Shown: positions 16,434 through 25,469, counted from the stretch's first letter. The stretch: DNA of 64,000 bases from Ignavibacteria bacterium (GCA_016709315.1 JADJMZ010000001.1:1-64000); one strand, 5' to 3'. The notes: generated by a model from the letters alone, not told the origin. Made by a program: numbers and translations.

Positions 16434-16868
16434 ATGTCATATGTTAGAATTTGGGTGCACCTGGTTTTCTCTACCAAAAACAGACAGCCATTACTAAATA
16501 ATAAAATCCGGTATGAAGTGCAAAATCACATTATTCAAAATTGTGCTGAAAAAAAAATATTCCTGCGGGCTATAAACGGATATACTGAGCATTTACATTG
16601 TCTGATCTCTCTTGGAAGAGATCAGTGTATTTCAAAAGTTGCTCAGCTGATTAAAGGAGAATCATCAATTTGGATTAACAGCAATAATTTAATTTCTGAT
16701 AACTTCAAATGGCAGGATGATTACTTTGCAGTTTCTGTGAGTGAATCTTTGGTTAGCATGGTTATCGAATATATTAATAATCAGGAAACTCATCATGCCA
16801 GAATTTCTTTTAACGAAGAGTCTGATCAGTTTGTAAAAAAATACGGATGGAAAATTATGCGTGATTAA
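16434..16868 (+). CDS. IS200-type Y1 transposase (TnpA-like)
   Basis: A 144-residue HUH-superfamily single-strand transposase. The HUH motif is H53-L54-H55 ('TEHLHCLIS') and the likely nucleophile is Y113 in 'IEYINNQETHH'. The N-terminus 'MSYVRIWVHLVFSTKNRQPLL' and the length match stand-alone IS200 TnpA. No TnpB follows. The protein is full length with all catalytic residues. Y1 enzymes recognise hairpins in single-stranded DNA, and the gene is immediately preceded by eleven hairpins of two types, which could be its substrates or relics of its activity. Confidence 0.93.
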   Translation: MSYVRIWVHLVFSTKNRQPLLNNKIRYEVQNHIIQNCAEKKIFLRAINGYTEHLHCLISLGRDQCISKVAQLIKGESSIWINSNNLISDNFKWQDDYFAVSVSESLVSMVIEYINNQETHHARISFNEESDQFVKKYGWKIMRD

Positions 16869-16933
16869 CTACTTACAAAATTTTATCTTTCCGGAATTTA
16901 TCTTATTGACTCAAACTAATTTTTTATATAAAA

Positions 16934-16967
16934 AAATGCCGTCTCCTTAACATAGCAGACGGCATTT
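16934..16967 (-). terminator. Terminator for the T9SS gene at 16987
   Basis: AAATGCCGTCT / AGACGGCATTT form an 11-bp stem. Read on the minus strand, the stem is followed by a T-rich tail, just after the stop of the minus-strand gene. It lies between convergent genes and may serve both directions. Confidence 0.8.
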
Positions 16968-16986
16968 GAGGAAGATTCTTATAATT

Positions 16987-18090
16987 TTATTTTAAAAGAA
17001 ACATTTTTTTGATTTCTTTAAAATCACCTGTTTCAATTTTATAAAAATATGCGCCGCTACTGTAACTGCTGCCATTAAAATCAATTGAATAACTTCCCGG
17101 ACTTTGAACTTTATTTACAAGCTCAGTAATCTTTTTACCGGTAATGTCATATACGTTAATTCTTACTAATCCTGCATTTGCAATTTCGTAACTTATCTTT
17201 GTTGAAGGATTAAATGGATTCGGATAATTCTGAGATAACTTAAATTCGACAGGATTTGTAATTGTAACTTCTCCATCCAAATTGAAATACGCAAAATGAC
17301 CGTTAATATCAGTTTGCTTTAATCTGTAAAGATATTTACCGGGACTTAAGTTTCTGTCAGTAAAAGTATAATTTACAGGAGTACCTGAGTTGCCGTATCC
17401 TTCTTTGAATCCTGCCTTTTGCCAAATTCCGGGAATGTCAGACCGTTCAATATCAAATCCTGCATTATTTAACTCTGAAGAAGTAGTCCATTTCAATTCA
17501 ACATTATTTCCTGTGACATATGAAGTGAATGAAGATAATTCAACCGGCAGAGGTCTGTCAATAATGCTGATAATAAAATTTTCCGCATAATTCCATCTGT
17601 CGTTATCCGATGTGCCGTCATGATTTACAGAATTTCCGTTTGCATAAATTGTGTCTGTTACATTAGGAGTTGAAGGTGCTGCATACTTGAAAGTAAATTC
17701 AACAAAAGGTCCTGCAAAAGCTCTGGGGTCTTTATGTGTCAGTTCAAATCCGGAGCCCGGAAAAGACTCATCTCTCCTTAATAGCGTATCTAAATATGAA
17801 GGATAAACATTTCCAAGATTTGTAGCGATATTACATCCTGCTTCGATTGCGGGTCCACCTGAAACTCTGAGTGTATAAACTGCCGTGTCATTTACAAAAA
17901 GAGTTGAAGGTCCGTTGATAACAACTGTTACACGAACATCAGGACTGAAGTCGTGGCAGACACATCCTACCTTTGAACCGTTTTTCTTCGTAAATCCGAC
18001 TATACCGTCATCGAAAGCTACTAAATTTATGTATAATGCTGTAAGGAAAATAAAAAACAGAATTGAATAAATCGTCTTTGAAATTTTCAT
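16987..18090 (-). CDS. T9SS-sorted protein with choice-of-anchor V (Reeler-like) domain
   Basis: A 367-residue protein with signal peptide (M-K-I-S-K-T-I-Y-S-I-L-F-F-I-F). Residues ~20-165 read 'D-G-I-V-G-F-T-K-K-N-G-S-K-V-G-C-V-C-H' then 'Y-T-L-R-V-S-G-G-P', the Reeler-like choice-of-anchor V pattern found in secreted proteins. G-C-V-C-H may look like a haem motif (C-x-C-H) but lacks the second spacer residue. Residues ~185-270 resemble a fibronectin-like 'P-L-P-V-E-L-S-S-F' segment common before T9SS tails. The T9SS domain has N-Y-P-N-P-F-N-P and ends K-K-M-F-L-L-K. Confidence 0.88.
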   Translation of the reverse strand: MKISKTIYSILFFIFLTALYINLVAFDDGIVGFTKKNGSKVGCVCHDFSPDVRVTVVINGPSTLFVNDTAVYTLRVSGGPAIEAGCNIATNLGNVYPSYLDTLLRRDESFPGSGFELTHKDPRAFAGPFVEFTFKYAAPSTPNVTDTIYANGNSVNHDGTSDNDRWNYAENFIISIIDRPLPVELSSFTSYVTGNNVELKWTTSSELNNAGFDIERSDIPGIWQKAGFKEGYGNSGTPVNYTFTDRNLSPGKYLYRLKQTDINGHFAYFNLDGEVTITNPVEFKLSQNYPNPFNPSTKISYEIANAGLVRINVYDITGKKITELVNKVQSPGSYSIDFNGSSYSSGAYFYKIETGDFKEIKKMFLLK

Positions 18091-18299
18091 AACATTTTTT
18101 TTAGGTTAAGAAAATGAATTGATTCAATATTACATTTAATTCAATGTTCGTTCAATTCAAATAAATGTATACAAATTCTTTGGCACTGTATTATCCGGAA
18201 TAAATCATTTTGTTTAACAGCTTTACAAATGAAATTGTTTTTAAAGACTAATAAAATTATTTTGATTCACTTAAATTTTTTGATAATCTAAAACTCAAT

Positions 18300-19445
18300 A
18301 TGAAAAACCTTTATAAAGCTTTTGTCTTATCAATTTTGATTTTTTCGGTTTCTGTGATTTTTACTTCATGCAATAAATCAGATACTTCCAAAGAGATACT
18401 TATAGGAGAATATGCTTCTCTTACGGGAAGCGAAGCGACTTTCGGTCAGTCTGAACATAACGGACTGATGCTCGCTGTCGAGGAGATAAACAAACAGGGT
18501 CTGCTTGGCAAACAGGTAAAACTTATAACGGAAGATAATCAGGGCAAACCGTCCGAGACTCAGACAGTTGTTCAGAAACTTATCAACAGGGATAAGGTCG
18601 TTGCAATAATCGGAGAGGTCGCATCATCAAGAAGCAAAGCCGGAGCGCCTATCTGTCAGGCTGCGAAAATTCCGATGATATCTCCTGCATCTACTAATCC
18701 GGAAGTTACAACAATCGGTGATTATATTTTCAGAGTATGTTTTATTGATCCTTTTCAGGCATCGGTTATGAGTAAATTTGCTATCAACTCCATGAAAGTT
18801 AAGAGAGTCGCTCTTCTCATTGATCAGAAGAATGCTTATTCAACCGGGCTTGCAGATAATTTCAGAAAAGTATTCACCGTTATGGGCGGAGATATAGTCG
18901 AAGAACAAAAATATTCCGCAGGAGACAAGGATTTCAAAGCGCAGCTTACTTCAATTAAAGCTAAAAATCCTGAAGCTGTTTTTATTCCCGGATATTATAC
19001 TGATGTGAATTTAATTTCTATACAGGCAAGAGAAATAGGATTGACCTGTCCTCTGTTTGGAAGCGACGGATGGGAATCCGAAAAACTTACAGAAGGAAAA
19101 GCGAAAGACGCTCTTGAAGGCAGTTTCTTCTCTACCCACGTTTCCGCTGACGATCCTTCTCCGAATATTCAGAACTTCATAAAAAAGTATCAGGAGAAAT
19201 ATAAATCTAAACCGGATGCAATGGCTTTTCTTGCTTATGATGCGGGTATGATCCTGTTTGATGCAATTAAAAAAGCAAATTCGACAGAAGGCGAAAAGAT
19301 TAAGAACGAACTTGCAAAAGTAAAAGATTATCCGGGTGTGACCGGAATTATTACAATTAACGAACAGCGAAACGCTGTTAAGCCGGCAGTAGTGATGGAA
19401 ATTAAAGGCGGTAACTTTGTTTATAAGGAAACTATAGCACCGTAA
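18300..19445 (+). CDS. ABC transporter substrate-binding lipoprotein (branched-chain amino-acid type)
   Basis: A 381-residue type I periplasmic binding protein of the Leu/Ile/Val (Peripla_BP_6) family, acting as the ligand-capturing component. A lipobox (F-T-S-C24) implies a lipid anchor. The opening 'ILIGEYASLTGSEATFGQS' and 'INKQGLLGKQVKLITEDNQG' and the later 'AKIPMISPASTNPEVT' are characteristic. A LivH-like permease gene follows after 130 bases, but LivM and the two ATPases are absent. Substrate identity cannot be read from the sequence. Confidence 0.93.
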   Translation: MKNLYKAFVLSILIFSVSVIFTSCNKSDTSKEILIGEYASLTGSEATFGQSEHNGLMLAVEEINKQGLLGKQVKLITEDNQGKPSETQTVVQKLINRDKVVAIIGEVASSRSKAGAPICQAAKIPMISPASTNPEVTTIGDYIFRVCFIDPFQASVMSKFAINSMKVKRVALLIDQKNAYSTGLADNFRKVFTVMGGDIVEEQKYSAGDKDFKAQLTSIKAKNPEAVFIPGYYTDVNLISIQAREIGLTCPLFGSDGWESEKLTEGKAKDALEGSFFSTHVSADDPSPNIQNFIKKYQEKYKSKPDAMAFLAYDAGMILFDAIKKANSTEGEKIKNELAKVKDYPGVTGIITINEQRNAVKPAVVMEIKGGNFVYKETIAP

Positions 19446-19575
19446 TAAGTTAAAAGTATAAAGTTGAAAGTTTAAAGTATAACATTTGAAATATAAATTA
19501 ATTTTATTTGATTCTTTAAACTTTCCACTTTAGCATTCAACTTTTAACTTTCAACTTTTAACTTGCAACTAAGAA
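19446..19575. repeat. Inverted repeat of low-complexity motif
   Basis: AAGTTAAAAGTATAAAGTTG on the left and CAACTTTTAACTTTCAACTT on the right form a long loose inverted repeat across the spacer between binding protein and permease genes. Related to the motif at 15133-15160. It could fold in the transcript between the two genes. Confidence 0.6.
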
Positions 19576-20472
19576 ATGTCTGAATTTATACAACAACTCA
19601 TTAACGGTTTATCTCTCGGCAGCATTTATGCTTTGATAGCTTTGGGTTATACAATGGTTTACGGTATTCTGAAGTTTATCAACTTTGCTCACGGAGAGAT
19701 TTTCATGCTCGGCGCTTATTCCGGATTTTATCTTGCGAATTCGATGGGGGTTAATAGTCCTTCAATTCCTATGGCGCTACTTATTATGCTTCTCGCGATG
19801 ATAATAACTGCATGCATTGGAGTTATTATTGAGAAACTTGCATATAAGCCGTTAAGGAATTCTTCAAAACTGACAGTTCTTATAACTGCTATCGGCGTAT
19901 CACTTTTTCTTCAGTACACCGGACAGTTGCTTTTCGGAGCAGACCCTAAATCATTTCCTACCATCATTGAGAATGTAAGTTTTAATGTTTACGGTGCGAC
20001 TATTGGTTCTAATCAGATCGTCGTTCTGGTATCTTCCACATTGCTTATGATCGCTCTGAGAGTAATCGTAATGAAAACAAAAATGGGAATTGCTATCAGA
20101 GCTGTATCGAATAATCTTACCGCAGCTTCACTGATGGGAATCAACATCAACAATGTAATTTCATTCACGTTTATAATCGGCTCTGCTCTTGCAGGCGCTG
20201 CGGGAATTCTTTACAGCATTAATTATCCGAGCATAGATCCTCTGATGGGTATGCTGCCCGGTCTGAAAGCATTCATTGCTGCAGTTCTCGGAGGCATAGG
20301 TAATTTCCCCGGAGCATCGGTCGGCGGACTTATAATCGGACTGGTCGAAACATTCACAGTCGGATATCTGTCACCTACTTACAGGGATGCGATTGCTTTT
20401 GCAATACTTATTATAATCTTACTTGTAAAACCGACTGGATTATTCGGTAAGAAGGAAATAGAGAAAGTTTAA
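19576..20472 (+). CDS. Branched-chain amino-acid ABC transporter permease (LivH-like)
   Basis: A 298-residue inner-membrane permease with about eight hydrophobic segments. The N-terminus 'QLINGLSLGSIYALIALGYTMVYGILKFINFAHGEIFMLGAY' is the LivH hallmark, and the cytoplasmic-loop signature for the ATPase is seen in 'GIAIRAVSNNLTAASLMGININ'. It pairs with the binding protein upstream. No livM, livG or livF follows; the next gene is on the opposite strand. Confidence 0.94.
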   Translation: MSEFIQQLINGLSLGSIYALIALGYTMVYGILKFINFAHGEIFMLGAYSGFYLANSMGVNSPSIPMALLIMLLAMIITACIGVIIEKLAYKPLRNSSKLTVLITAIGVSLFLQYTGQLLFGADPKSFPTIIENVSFNVYGATIGSNQIVVLVSSTLLMIALRVIVMKTKMGIAIRAVSNNLTAASLMGININNVISFTFIIGSALAGAAGILYSINYPSIDPLMGMLPGLKAFIAAVLGGIGNFPGASVGGLIIGLVETFTVGYLSPTYRDAIAFAILIIILLVKPTGLFGKKEIEKV

Positions 20473-20734
20473 ATAATTTTCAATTTGCAACAGGCAATTT
20501 TTAAAAAAGAATTTTAACGCCCTTCTTAATCAGTCTTTCTTTAGTCTGTTCAAAATATCCTTTACTTTTTAAGCAGTAACAAATGCCATAGATAAGCTAC
20601 TATGGAAAACAACTCATCTGCGATGAAGCCGTCAATGTCTATTGCTATATTCAGCGCTGAATAAATTTCTGTATTTATTTATGAAATATAATAAATGCTA
20701 TACGCAAAATTCAAATGTTCAGCAGATTCAACTG

Positions 20735-21073
20735 TCATGTATTAGAAGTCTTTTCTCTTTCCTGTTTCCTTTTCATAAAATCCATTATGTACATAAACAA
20801 AGCCATTGCCGTAAATATTGCCATGATTATAACGATCATGTTACTTCTCATTATTCCTGTAACAAAAAACATTATTGCTGCAATAAGAGTGACTGCCACA
20901 GCTATGTGAGCTGCTGTCTTGTTCTCATTCTTCACCGGAAATGAAAGAATCAGAAGTATTAAGCCTATACCGGGTGCGATAAGCGCCGTTGGACTTCCCG
21001 ATATAAAGTATCCGAATACACCAAGGCCTATAAGAACTATGGCATTGGCTATCATTATTCTGTAAATATTCAT
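20735..21073 (-). CDS. Small four-helix membrane protein, hypothetical
   Basis: A 112-residue protein with four hydrophobic segments (about 5-26, 30-46, 54-72 and 77-95) and a charged C-terminal tail (K-R-K-Q-E-R-E-K-T-S-N-T). It begins with an ATG. Similar small integral-membrane proteins are common in this lineage, but the function is unknown. It is convergent with the permease gene and is divergent from the Lrp gene. The 260 bases between it and the permease hold nothing recognisable. Confidence 0.75.
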   Translation of the reverse strand: MNIYRIMIANAIVLIGLGVFGYFISGSPTALIAPGIGLILLILSFPVKNENKTAAHIAVAVTLIAAIMFFVTGIMRSNMIVIIMAIFTAMALFMYIMDFMKRKQEREKTSNT

Positions 21074-21229
21074 GATGTATGATTTAATTTAACTGAAAAT
21101 AGAATGATAATGCTATTATATCAATTCATATTATTTAATTTCTGTATTGACGAAGTTATTACTTGACTAATTAAATCATTAGCCTTATTTTGTAAGGCAT
21201 ATTTAATAAATAACCTAACTTATTAAGCC

Positions 21230-21715
21230 ATTACTGTTCAAACTAAATACAGCGAAGATATTAAATTAGATCAGATAGATCTTAAAATTTTATCCGAACT
21301 TCAGTCAAACTGCCAGATCAGGAAGAATGAACTTGCAGAGATTGTTGGATTGTCTCTGCCTTCTACCATTGACAGGATCACAAAGCTCGAATCTCACGGA
21401 TACATAAAGTCATATAATGCAGTTCTGAATCACAAAAAGCTGAAACATGATATAACGTGCTTTATTTTTGTTGTGAGCGAATCATCAAAATATTATTCAC
21501 AGTTCATTGAACATTGCCAGAATACAAAAGATATACTCGAGTGTCACGCAATAACCGGAGACGGTTCGCATTTATTAAAAATCAGAACGGAAAACACCTC
21601 TTCTCTGGAAAAACTCCTTTCAAAAATTCAGAGCTGGTCAGGTGTAAAATCTACTAAAACAAATCTTGTGCTATCATCTCATAAAGAAACTACTGAAATC
21701 AAACTTAAACATTAA
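21230..21715 (+). CDS. Lrp/AsnC-family transcriptional regulator
   Basis: The frame encodes the full N-terminal helix-turn-helix ('KLDQIDLKILSELQSN', 'RKNELAEIVGLSLPSTIDRITKLESHGYIKSYNAVLN') and the RAM ligand-binding domain, about 161 residues, normal for the family. There is no ATG or GTG, and the only in-frame TTG (21350) would delete half of the DNA-binding domain. The last upstream stop is at 21224, so initiation must occur at a rare codon, such as ATT at 21230 or 21260, or the base call is wrong. It lies 21 bases upstream of glnA and is probably co-transcribed, so it may sense amino acids to control glutamine synthetase. Confidence 0.85.
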   Translation: MTVQTKYSEDIKLDQIDLKILSELQSNCQIRKNELAEIVGLSLPSTIDRITKLESHGYIKSYNAVLNHKKLKHDITCFIFVVSESSKYYSQFIEHCQNTKDILECHAITGDGSHLLKIRTENTSSLEKLLSKIQSWSGVKSTKTNLVLSSHKETTEIKLKH

Positions 21716-21736
21716 TTTAAAAATAAAAACAGAACA

Positions 21737-23191
21737 ATGGCAGAAAAAACAACGGTTGAAGAACATAAGGAAAAGCTTAAAAGAATAAATGATGTCTTTA
21801 AGCTCATCAAGGAAAAAGATGTAAGAATGATTGACCTGAGATTCACTGATCTTCCGGGTCAATGGCAGCATCTTACTATCCCCGTTTCAAAGTTAAGCGA
21901 AAGCACTTTCTATGAAGGCATCGGCTTTGACGGATCGTCTATAAGAGGATGGAAAAATATCAACGATTCCGACATGCTCGCCATTCCTGATCCTGCAACA
22001 GCGACTATTGATCCATTTATGACAACAAAGACGATGACTATTATCTGTGATATTTATGAACCGGAATCCAAAAAAATTTATGATCTGGACCCGAGAAATC
22101 TTGCCCGCAAAACTATTGAATACTTAAGATCTACAGGTATTGCTGATACAGCATTTGTCGGTCCTGAAGCGGAGTTCTTTATTCTTGATCATGTAGCTTA
22201 TAACATCAATGAATATTCAAGCTGGTATAAAATTGATTCAATAGAAGGATTCTGGAATACCGGAAGTGAAAAGGAATCAAACCTCGGTCATAAGATCAGA
22301 TTAAAAGAAGGTTACTTTCCTGTTCCTCCGTCTGATTCAACAAATGATCTGAGAAGTCTGATGGTGGAAAATCTTATCAACGTTGGTATAGATGTCGAAA
22401 TGCACCATCATGAAGTTGCTACAGGAGGTCAGTCTGAAATTGATTTTAAATATTGTCCTTTGGTTGACTGCGCTGATAGTTTGCAGATGTTTAAATATAT
22501 AGTAAAGAACACAGCAAAGTCAGTCGGCAAAACTGCCACGTTTATGCCTAAACCGATTTTCGGAGATAACGGAAGCGGTATGCATACTCATATAAGTTTA
22601 TGGAAAGACGGTCAGCCGCTCTTTGCAGGTGATAAGTATGCGGGACTAAGCGAACTTGCGCTTTATTTCATAGGCGGTATTCTTAAACACGCGCCGTCTA
22701 TTCTTGCTTTTACAAATCCGACTACGAATTCTTACAAAAGACTTGTGCCGGGATATGAAGCTCCCGTTAATCTCGCTTATTCAAAAAGCAACAGAAGCGC
22801 TGCGATAAGGATACCGATGTATTCAGACAATCCTAAGGCAAAAAGAATTGAATTCAGATGTCCGGACGGAACTGCTAATCCATATCTGGCTTTTTCGGCA
22901 ATACTGCTTGCAGGTATTGACGGAATAATAAACAAGATCAATCCGGGAGATCCTATAGATATTGATATTTATCACCTGAGCGAAGCAGAGCTGAAAAAAA
23001 TCCCGCATGCTCCGGAAGACCTGACGTCAGCTTTGCATAAACTCGAAGCAGATAATGATTATCTGAAACAGGGCGGCATCTTCACTGATAAACTTATAGA
23101 AACATGGATAGATTATAAAATGAAAAAAGAGATCAAAGAAGTTCAGCTCAGACCGCATCCGTATGAGTTCCATCTTTATTATGAAGTGTAA
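21737..23191 (+). CDS. glnA: Type I glutamine synthetase
   Basis: Makes glutamine from glutamate, ammonia and ATP; a cytoplasmic dodecamer. The 484-residue length suits GSI. Visible signatures: 'GFDGSSIRGW' (ATP/metal region, ~residue 60), 'VGPEAEFFILD', 'MHHHEVATGGQSEIDFKY', 'FGDNGSGMHTHISLW' (active-site loop), 'NPTTNSYKRLVPGYEAPVNLAYS' and 'RIEFRCPDGTANPYLAF'. A tyrosine at about residue 411 (P-I-D-I-D-I-Y-H-L) lies where GSI-beta enzymes are adenylylated. Directly follows the Lrp-type regulator. Confidence 0.97.
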   Translation: MAEKTTVEEHKEKLKRINDVFKLIKEKDVRMIDLRFTDLPGQWQHLTIPVSKLSESTFYEGIGFDGSSIRGWKNINDSDMLAIPDPATATIDPFMTTKTMTIICDIYEPESKKIYDLDPRNLARKTIEYLRSTGIADTAFVGPEAEFFILDHVAYNINEYSSWYKIDSIEGFWNTGSEKESNLGHKIRLKEGYFPVPPSDSTNDLRSLMVENLINVGIDVEMHHHEVATGGQSEIDFKYCPLVDCADSLQMFKYIVKNTAKSVGKTATFMPKPIFGDNGSGMHTHISLWKDGQPLFAGDKYAGLSELALYFIGGILKHAPSILAFTNPTTNSYKRLVPGYEAPVNLAYSKSNRSAAIRIPMYSDNPKAKRIEFRCPDGTANPYLAFSAILLAGIDGIINKINPGDPIDIDIYHLSEAELKKIPHAPEDLTSALHKLEADNDYLKQGGIFTDKLIETWIDYKMKKEIKEVQLRPHPYEFHLYYEV

Positions 23192-23212
23192 ATTTTTTTA
23201 ATTTCTAAAATT

Positions 23213-23250
23213 AAACCCTGACAGAAATCTTCATCTGTCAGGGTTTTTTA
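23213..23250 (+). terminator. Rho-independent terminator of glnA
   Basis: A 13-bp stem (AAACCCTGACAGA / TCTGTCAGGGTTT) with an 8-base loop and following Ts, 22 bases after the glnA stop. Confidence 0.92.
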
Positions 23251-23307
23251 TTTGTCAATACGGATATGACAATTACAATTTTACGGTTATAATCTGAGCC
23301 AAGAGTC

Positions 23308-23410
23308 TGTATCAAAATTAAGATTTTTTACCAAAAGGACTTCAAGACTCTAGGATTACTAAGAAGAAAGTTTAAAATCGTAATGCTTTTGTGGTCTCTG
23401 TGTTAATTTT
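23308..23410. repeat. Dispersed 'GAGTCTGTCTC' intergenic repeat, solo copy
   Basis: Starts GAGTCTGTATCAAAATTAAG and shares the order of motifs (AAGACTC... then CTTTTGTGGTCTCTGTGTT inverted) with 2861-2965. No transposase is associated. The remaining spacer to 23552 carries nothing recognisable. Confidence 0.55.
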
Positions 23411-23552
23411 ATTTCTGCTATTGTTTACCTATTTGTTAAATAAATATTTTGCCGATAAAAAAAATCAAAGGGCTTGTTTATAAAACTTTGTATAAATAGT
23501 CCGGTATATATTTTAACATTAAATAATTTATGCGCAAAAATTAGATTTGATC

Positions 23553-24626
23553 ATGCAGAAAAACATTAAAGGCCGGGGATCTCAGCAAAATCTTCCTAAC
23601 AGATTTGAGAAAGTTTATATTGATACTTCCGAAGTGTATGAAGAATATTCAGATGAAGAAGACAGAAAGATTGAAACTGTTTTTTTTAAGGATAATTCTA
23701 AAACTATTCTTATTAAAAATGACAGCCCTGATCTCGGAGCAGGATACAGTATAAATCCTTACAGGGGCTGCGAACACGGCTGCGTTTATTGTTATGCGAG
23801 ACCTACACATGAGTATCTCGGATTTTCTTCCGGACTTGATTTTGAAACAAAGATAATGGTTAAGCATGAAGCTCCGGCTCTTCTTGTAAAAGAGTTTTCA
23901 AAAAAGAGCTGGATACCTCAGCCGGTATTCTTTTCAGGAAATACAGACTGTTATCAGCCGGTTGAAAAAAAACTTGAGATTACAAGGAAGTGTCTCGGAG
24001 TATTTTTGAACTTCCGGAATCCTGTTGCAGTGATTACAAAGAACGCGCTTGTTCAAAGAGACATTGATATCTTAAAAGAATTATCCGCATTAGATCTTGT
24101 AAGAGTTGTTATTTCAATTACTACATTGAAGAAAGAACTGCAGAGAAAAATGGAACCCAGAACTTCATCTCCTTCAAAAAGACTTCAGACAATTAAATTT
24201 CTTACTTCGAACGGCATTCCCACAGCTGTTAATGTCGCTCCAATAATTCCGGGACTGACCGATGAAGAAATTCCGGAAATTTTAAGATTGGCATCTGATA
24301 ACGGAGCAAAGCATGCAGGAAGAGTAGTGTTGCGTCTCCCGCATTCGGTGAAAGAATTATTTTCCGGCTGGTTAAGAAAAGAATTTCCGGACAGAGCGGA
24401 TAAAATTTTAAACAGGATAATGGAACTCAGAGGAGGCAAACTTTATGACAGTAAATTCGGAACCCGGCTGACAGGCGAAGGCATATGGGCGGATACGATT
24501 AAAAATTTATTCGAATCAAACTGCAGGAAATACGGACTAAACACAGAGAAAAGCCCTATGCAGTTAAATCTTTTTAAAGTACCTGACAACTTAAAAAATA
24601 ATGACCAGTATGATATTTTCGGATAA
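23553..24626 (+). CDS. PA0069-family radical SAM protein
   Basis: A 357-residue radical SAM enzyme. The [4Fe-4S] cluster cysteines are C73, C77 and C80 in 'RGCEHGCVYCYARP', the arrangement of the SplB-like PA0069 family. Later motifs 'FSGNTDCYQPVEKKLEITR', 'ITKNALVQRDIDIL' and 'IPGLTDEEIPEIL' also fit. The reaction of this family is not established. Start placed at ATG 23553; a TTG two codons upstream is unlikely. It has no obvious partner gene; its neighbours are glnA and a membrane protein. Confidence 0.92.
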   Translation: MQKNIKGRGSQQNLPNRFEKVYIDTSEVYEEYSDEEDRKIETVFFKDNSKTILIKNDSPDLGAGYSINPYRGCEHGCVYCYARPTHEYLGFSSGLDFETKIMVKHEAPALLVKEFSKKSWIPQPVFFSGNTDCYQPVEKKLEITRKCLGVFLNFRNPVAVITKNALVQRDIDILKELSALDLVRVVISITTLKKELQRKMEPRTSSPSKRLQTIKFLTSNGIPTAVNVAPIIPGLTDEEIPEILRLASDNGAKHAGRVVLRLPHSVKELFSGWLRKEFPDRADKILNRIMELRGGKLYDSKFGTRLTGEGIWADTIKNLFESNCRKYGLNTEKSPMQLNLFKVPDNLKNNDQYDIFG

Positions 24627-24682
24627 ATTATTTTTAAATTGAAAATGATAGCTTGATAAATTTTAGTGCGCTTCCGGTGATC

Positions 24683-25147
24683 TTATGTCTGTTCATAAAC
24701 TTTTCTATAAACAATATTTCCTATTACAGGAATTCTGATCAGATTTCCGCTATAGGTTTTGACTGCTAAATAAATAGAATATCCGAAACCTCCGAAAAGC
24801 ATCAGGAATATTCCGCCATAAAGAATTACCATCATCACTATCATAAAAACGGGCATGCTTTCAGTGCTGCCGTGGTGACTTTCTGAAAATACACCTGTTC
24901 CTAATCCGGATATAAGAAGAATGATAAGAATAATTATTACAAATAAAATGATCAAAGCCCCAAAAGCTAAATGGAAAAAAATTGCCTGAAGGGAATGGAA
25001 CTTAACAAATTTAGATTTGTCTTTTTGTGTCGCCCATATTATTATCGGAAGTATTATCCCTCCGAGAAATATCGAGAGATGAGAAAGCAATCCAAGAAGT
25101 CTTTCATCGCTTGTTGGTTCCTGATTTACAATAGTTTGTTCGTTCAT
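24683..25147 (-). CDS. DUF4870 (Tic20-like) membrane protein
   Basis: A 154-residue inner-membrane protein with three or four hydrophobic segments. The N-terminal 'SDERLLGLLSHLSIFLGGIILPIIIWATQKDKSKFVKFHSLQAIFFH' is the DUF4870 signature. The C-terminus is 'KTYSGNLIRIPVIGNIVYRK', also typical. Start moved to ATG 25147 because the upstream extension is not part of the family. The gene directly follows the HIT-family gene (16 bases) and may share its transcript. No defined function. Confidence 0.88.
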   Translation of the reverse strand: MNEQTIVNQEPTSDERLLGLLSHLSIFLGGIILPIIIWATQKDKSKFVKFHSLQAIFFHLAFGALIILFVIIILIILLISGLGTGVFSESHHGSTESMPVFMIVMMVILYGGIFLMLFGGFGYSIYLAVKTYSGNLIRIPVIGNIVYRKVYEQT

Positions 25148-25163
25148 AAGGATAAATTTAGTT

Positions 25164-25469
25164 TTAATATCTGGGAATAAGATGAATATGAGCATGCATG
25201 ATTACCTGCCCTGCTTTCTTACCGGCATTTACCGAAACGTTATAAGCGACAGGTTTGTACTTTTCATCTGTATAAGTTTTCATTTTAAAAAGCAGATCAG
25301 AAAAAGCTTCCAGTTCATTCTGCGTCGAATCAAAATAATTCTCATAGTGCCTGAATGGAATTATCAGCACGTGACCTTTGCTGTGAGGATATTTATCTTT
25401 AATGGCAAATGCCAGTTCATTCTTTTTTATAATGCTTTCTTTATCAATATTGCAGAAAATACATTCCAT
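25164..25469 (-). CDS. HIT-family (histidine triad) nucleotide-binding protein
   Basis: A 101-residue nucleotide hydrolase or transferase of the HIT superfamily. The triad is H92-x-H94-x-H96 ('MHAHIHLIPRY') and the N-terminal 'CIFCNI' zinc pair is present, as in Hint-type proteins. The protein stops right after 'LIPRY'; most relatives carry a further 10-20 residues, so the C-terminus is short. An in-frame stop (TAA) is clear, with the next gene starting 16 bases downstream. Likely substrates are AMP-conjugates; the cellular role is not evident. Confidence 0.92.
   Translation of the reverse strand: MECIFCNIDKESIIKKNELAFAIKDKYPHSKGHVLIIPFRHYENYFDSTQNELEAFSDLLFKMKTYTDEKYKPVAYNVSVNAGKKAGQVIMHAHIHLIPRY

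Noticed and set aside
17940..17970. Haem-binding C-x-x-C-H motif in the T9SS protein at 16987
   Set aside because: The motif is G-C-V-C-H, with one residue between the cysteines rather than two, and it belongs to the Reeler-like domain pattern, so no cytochrome function is claimed.
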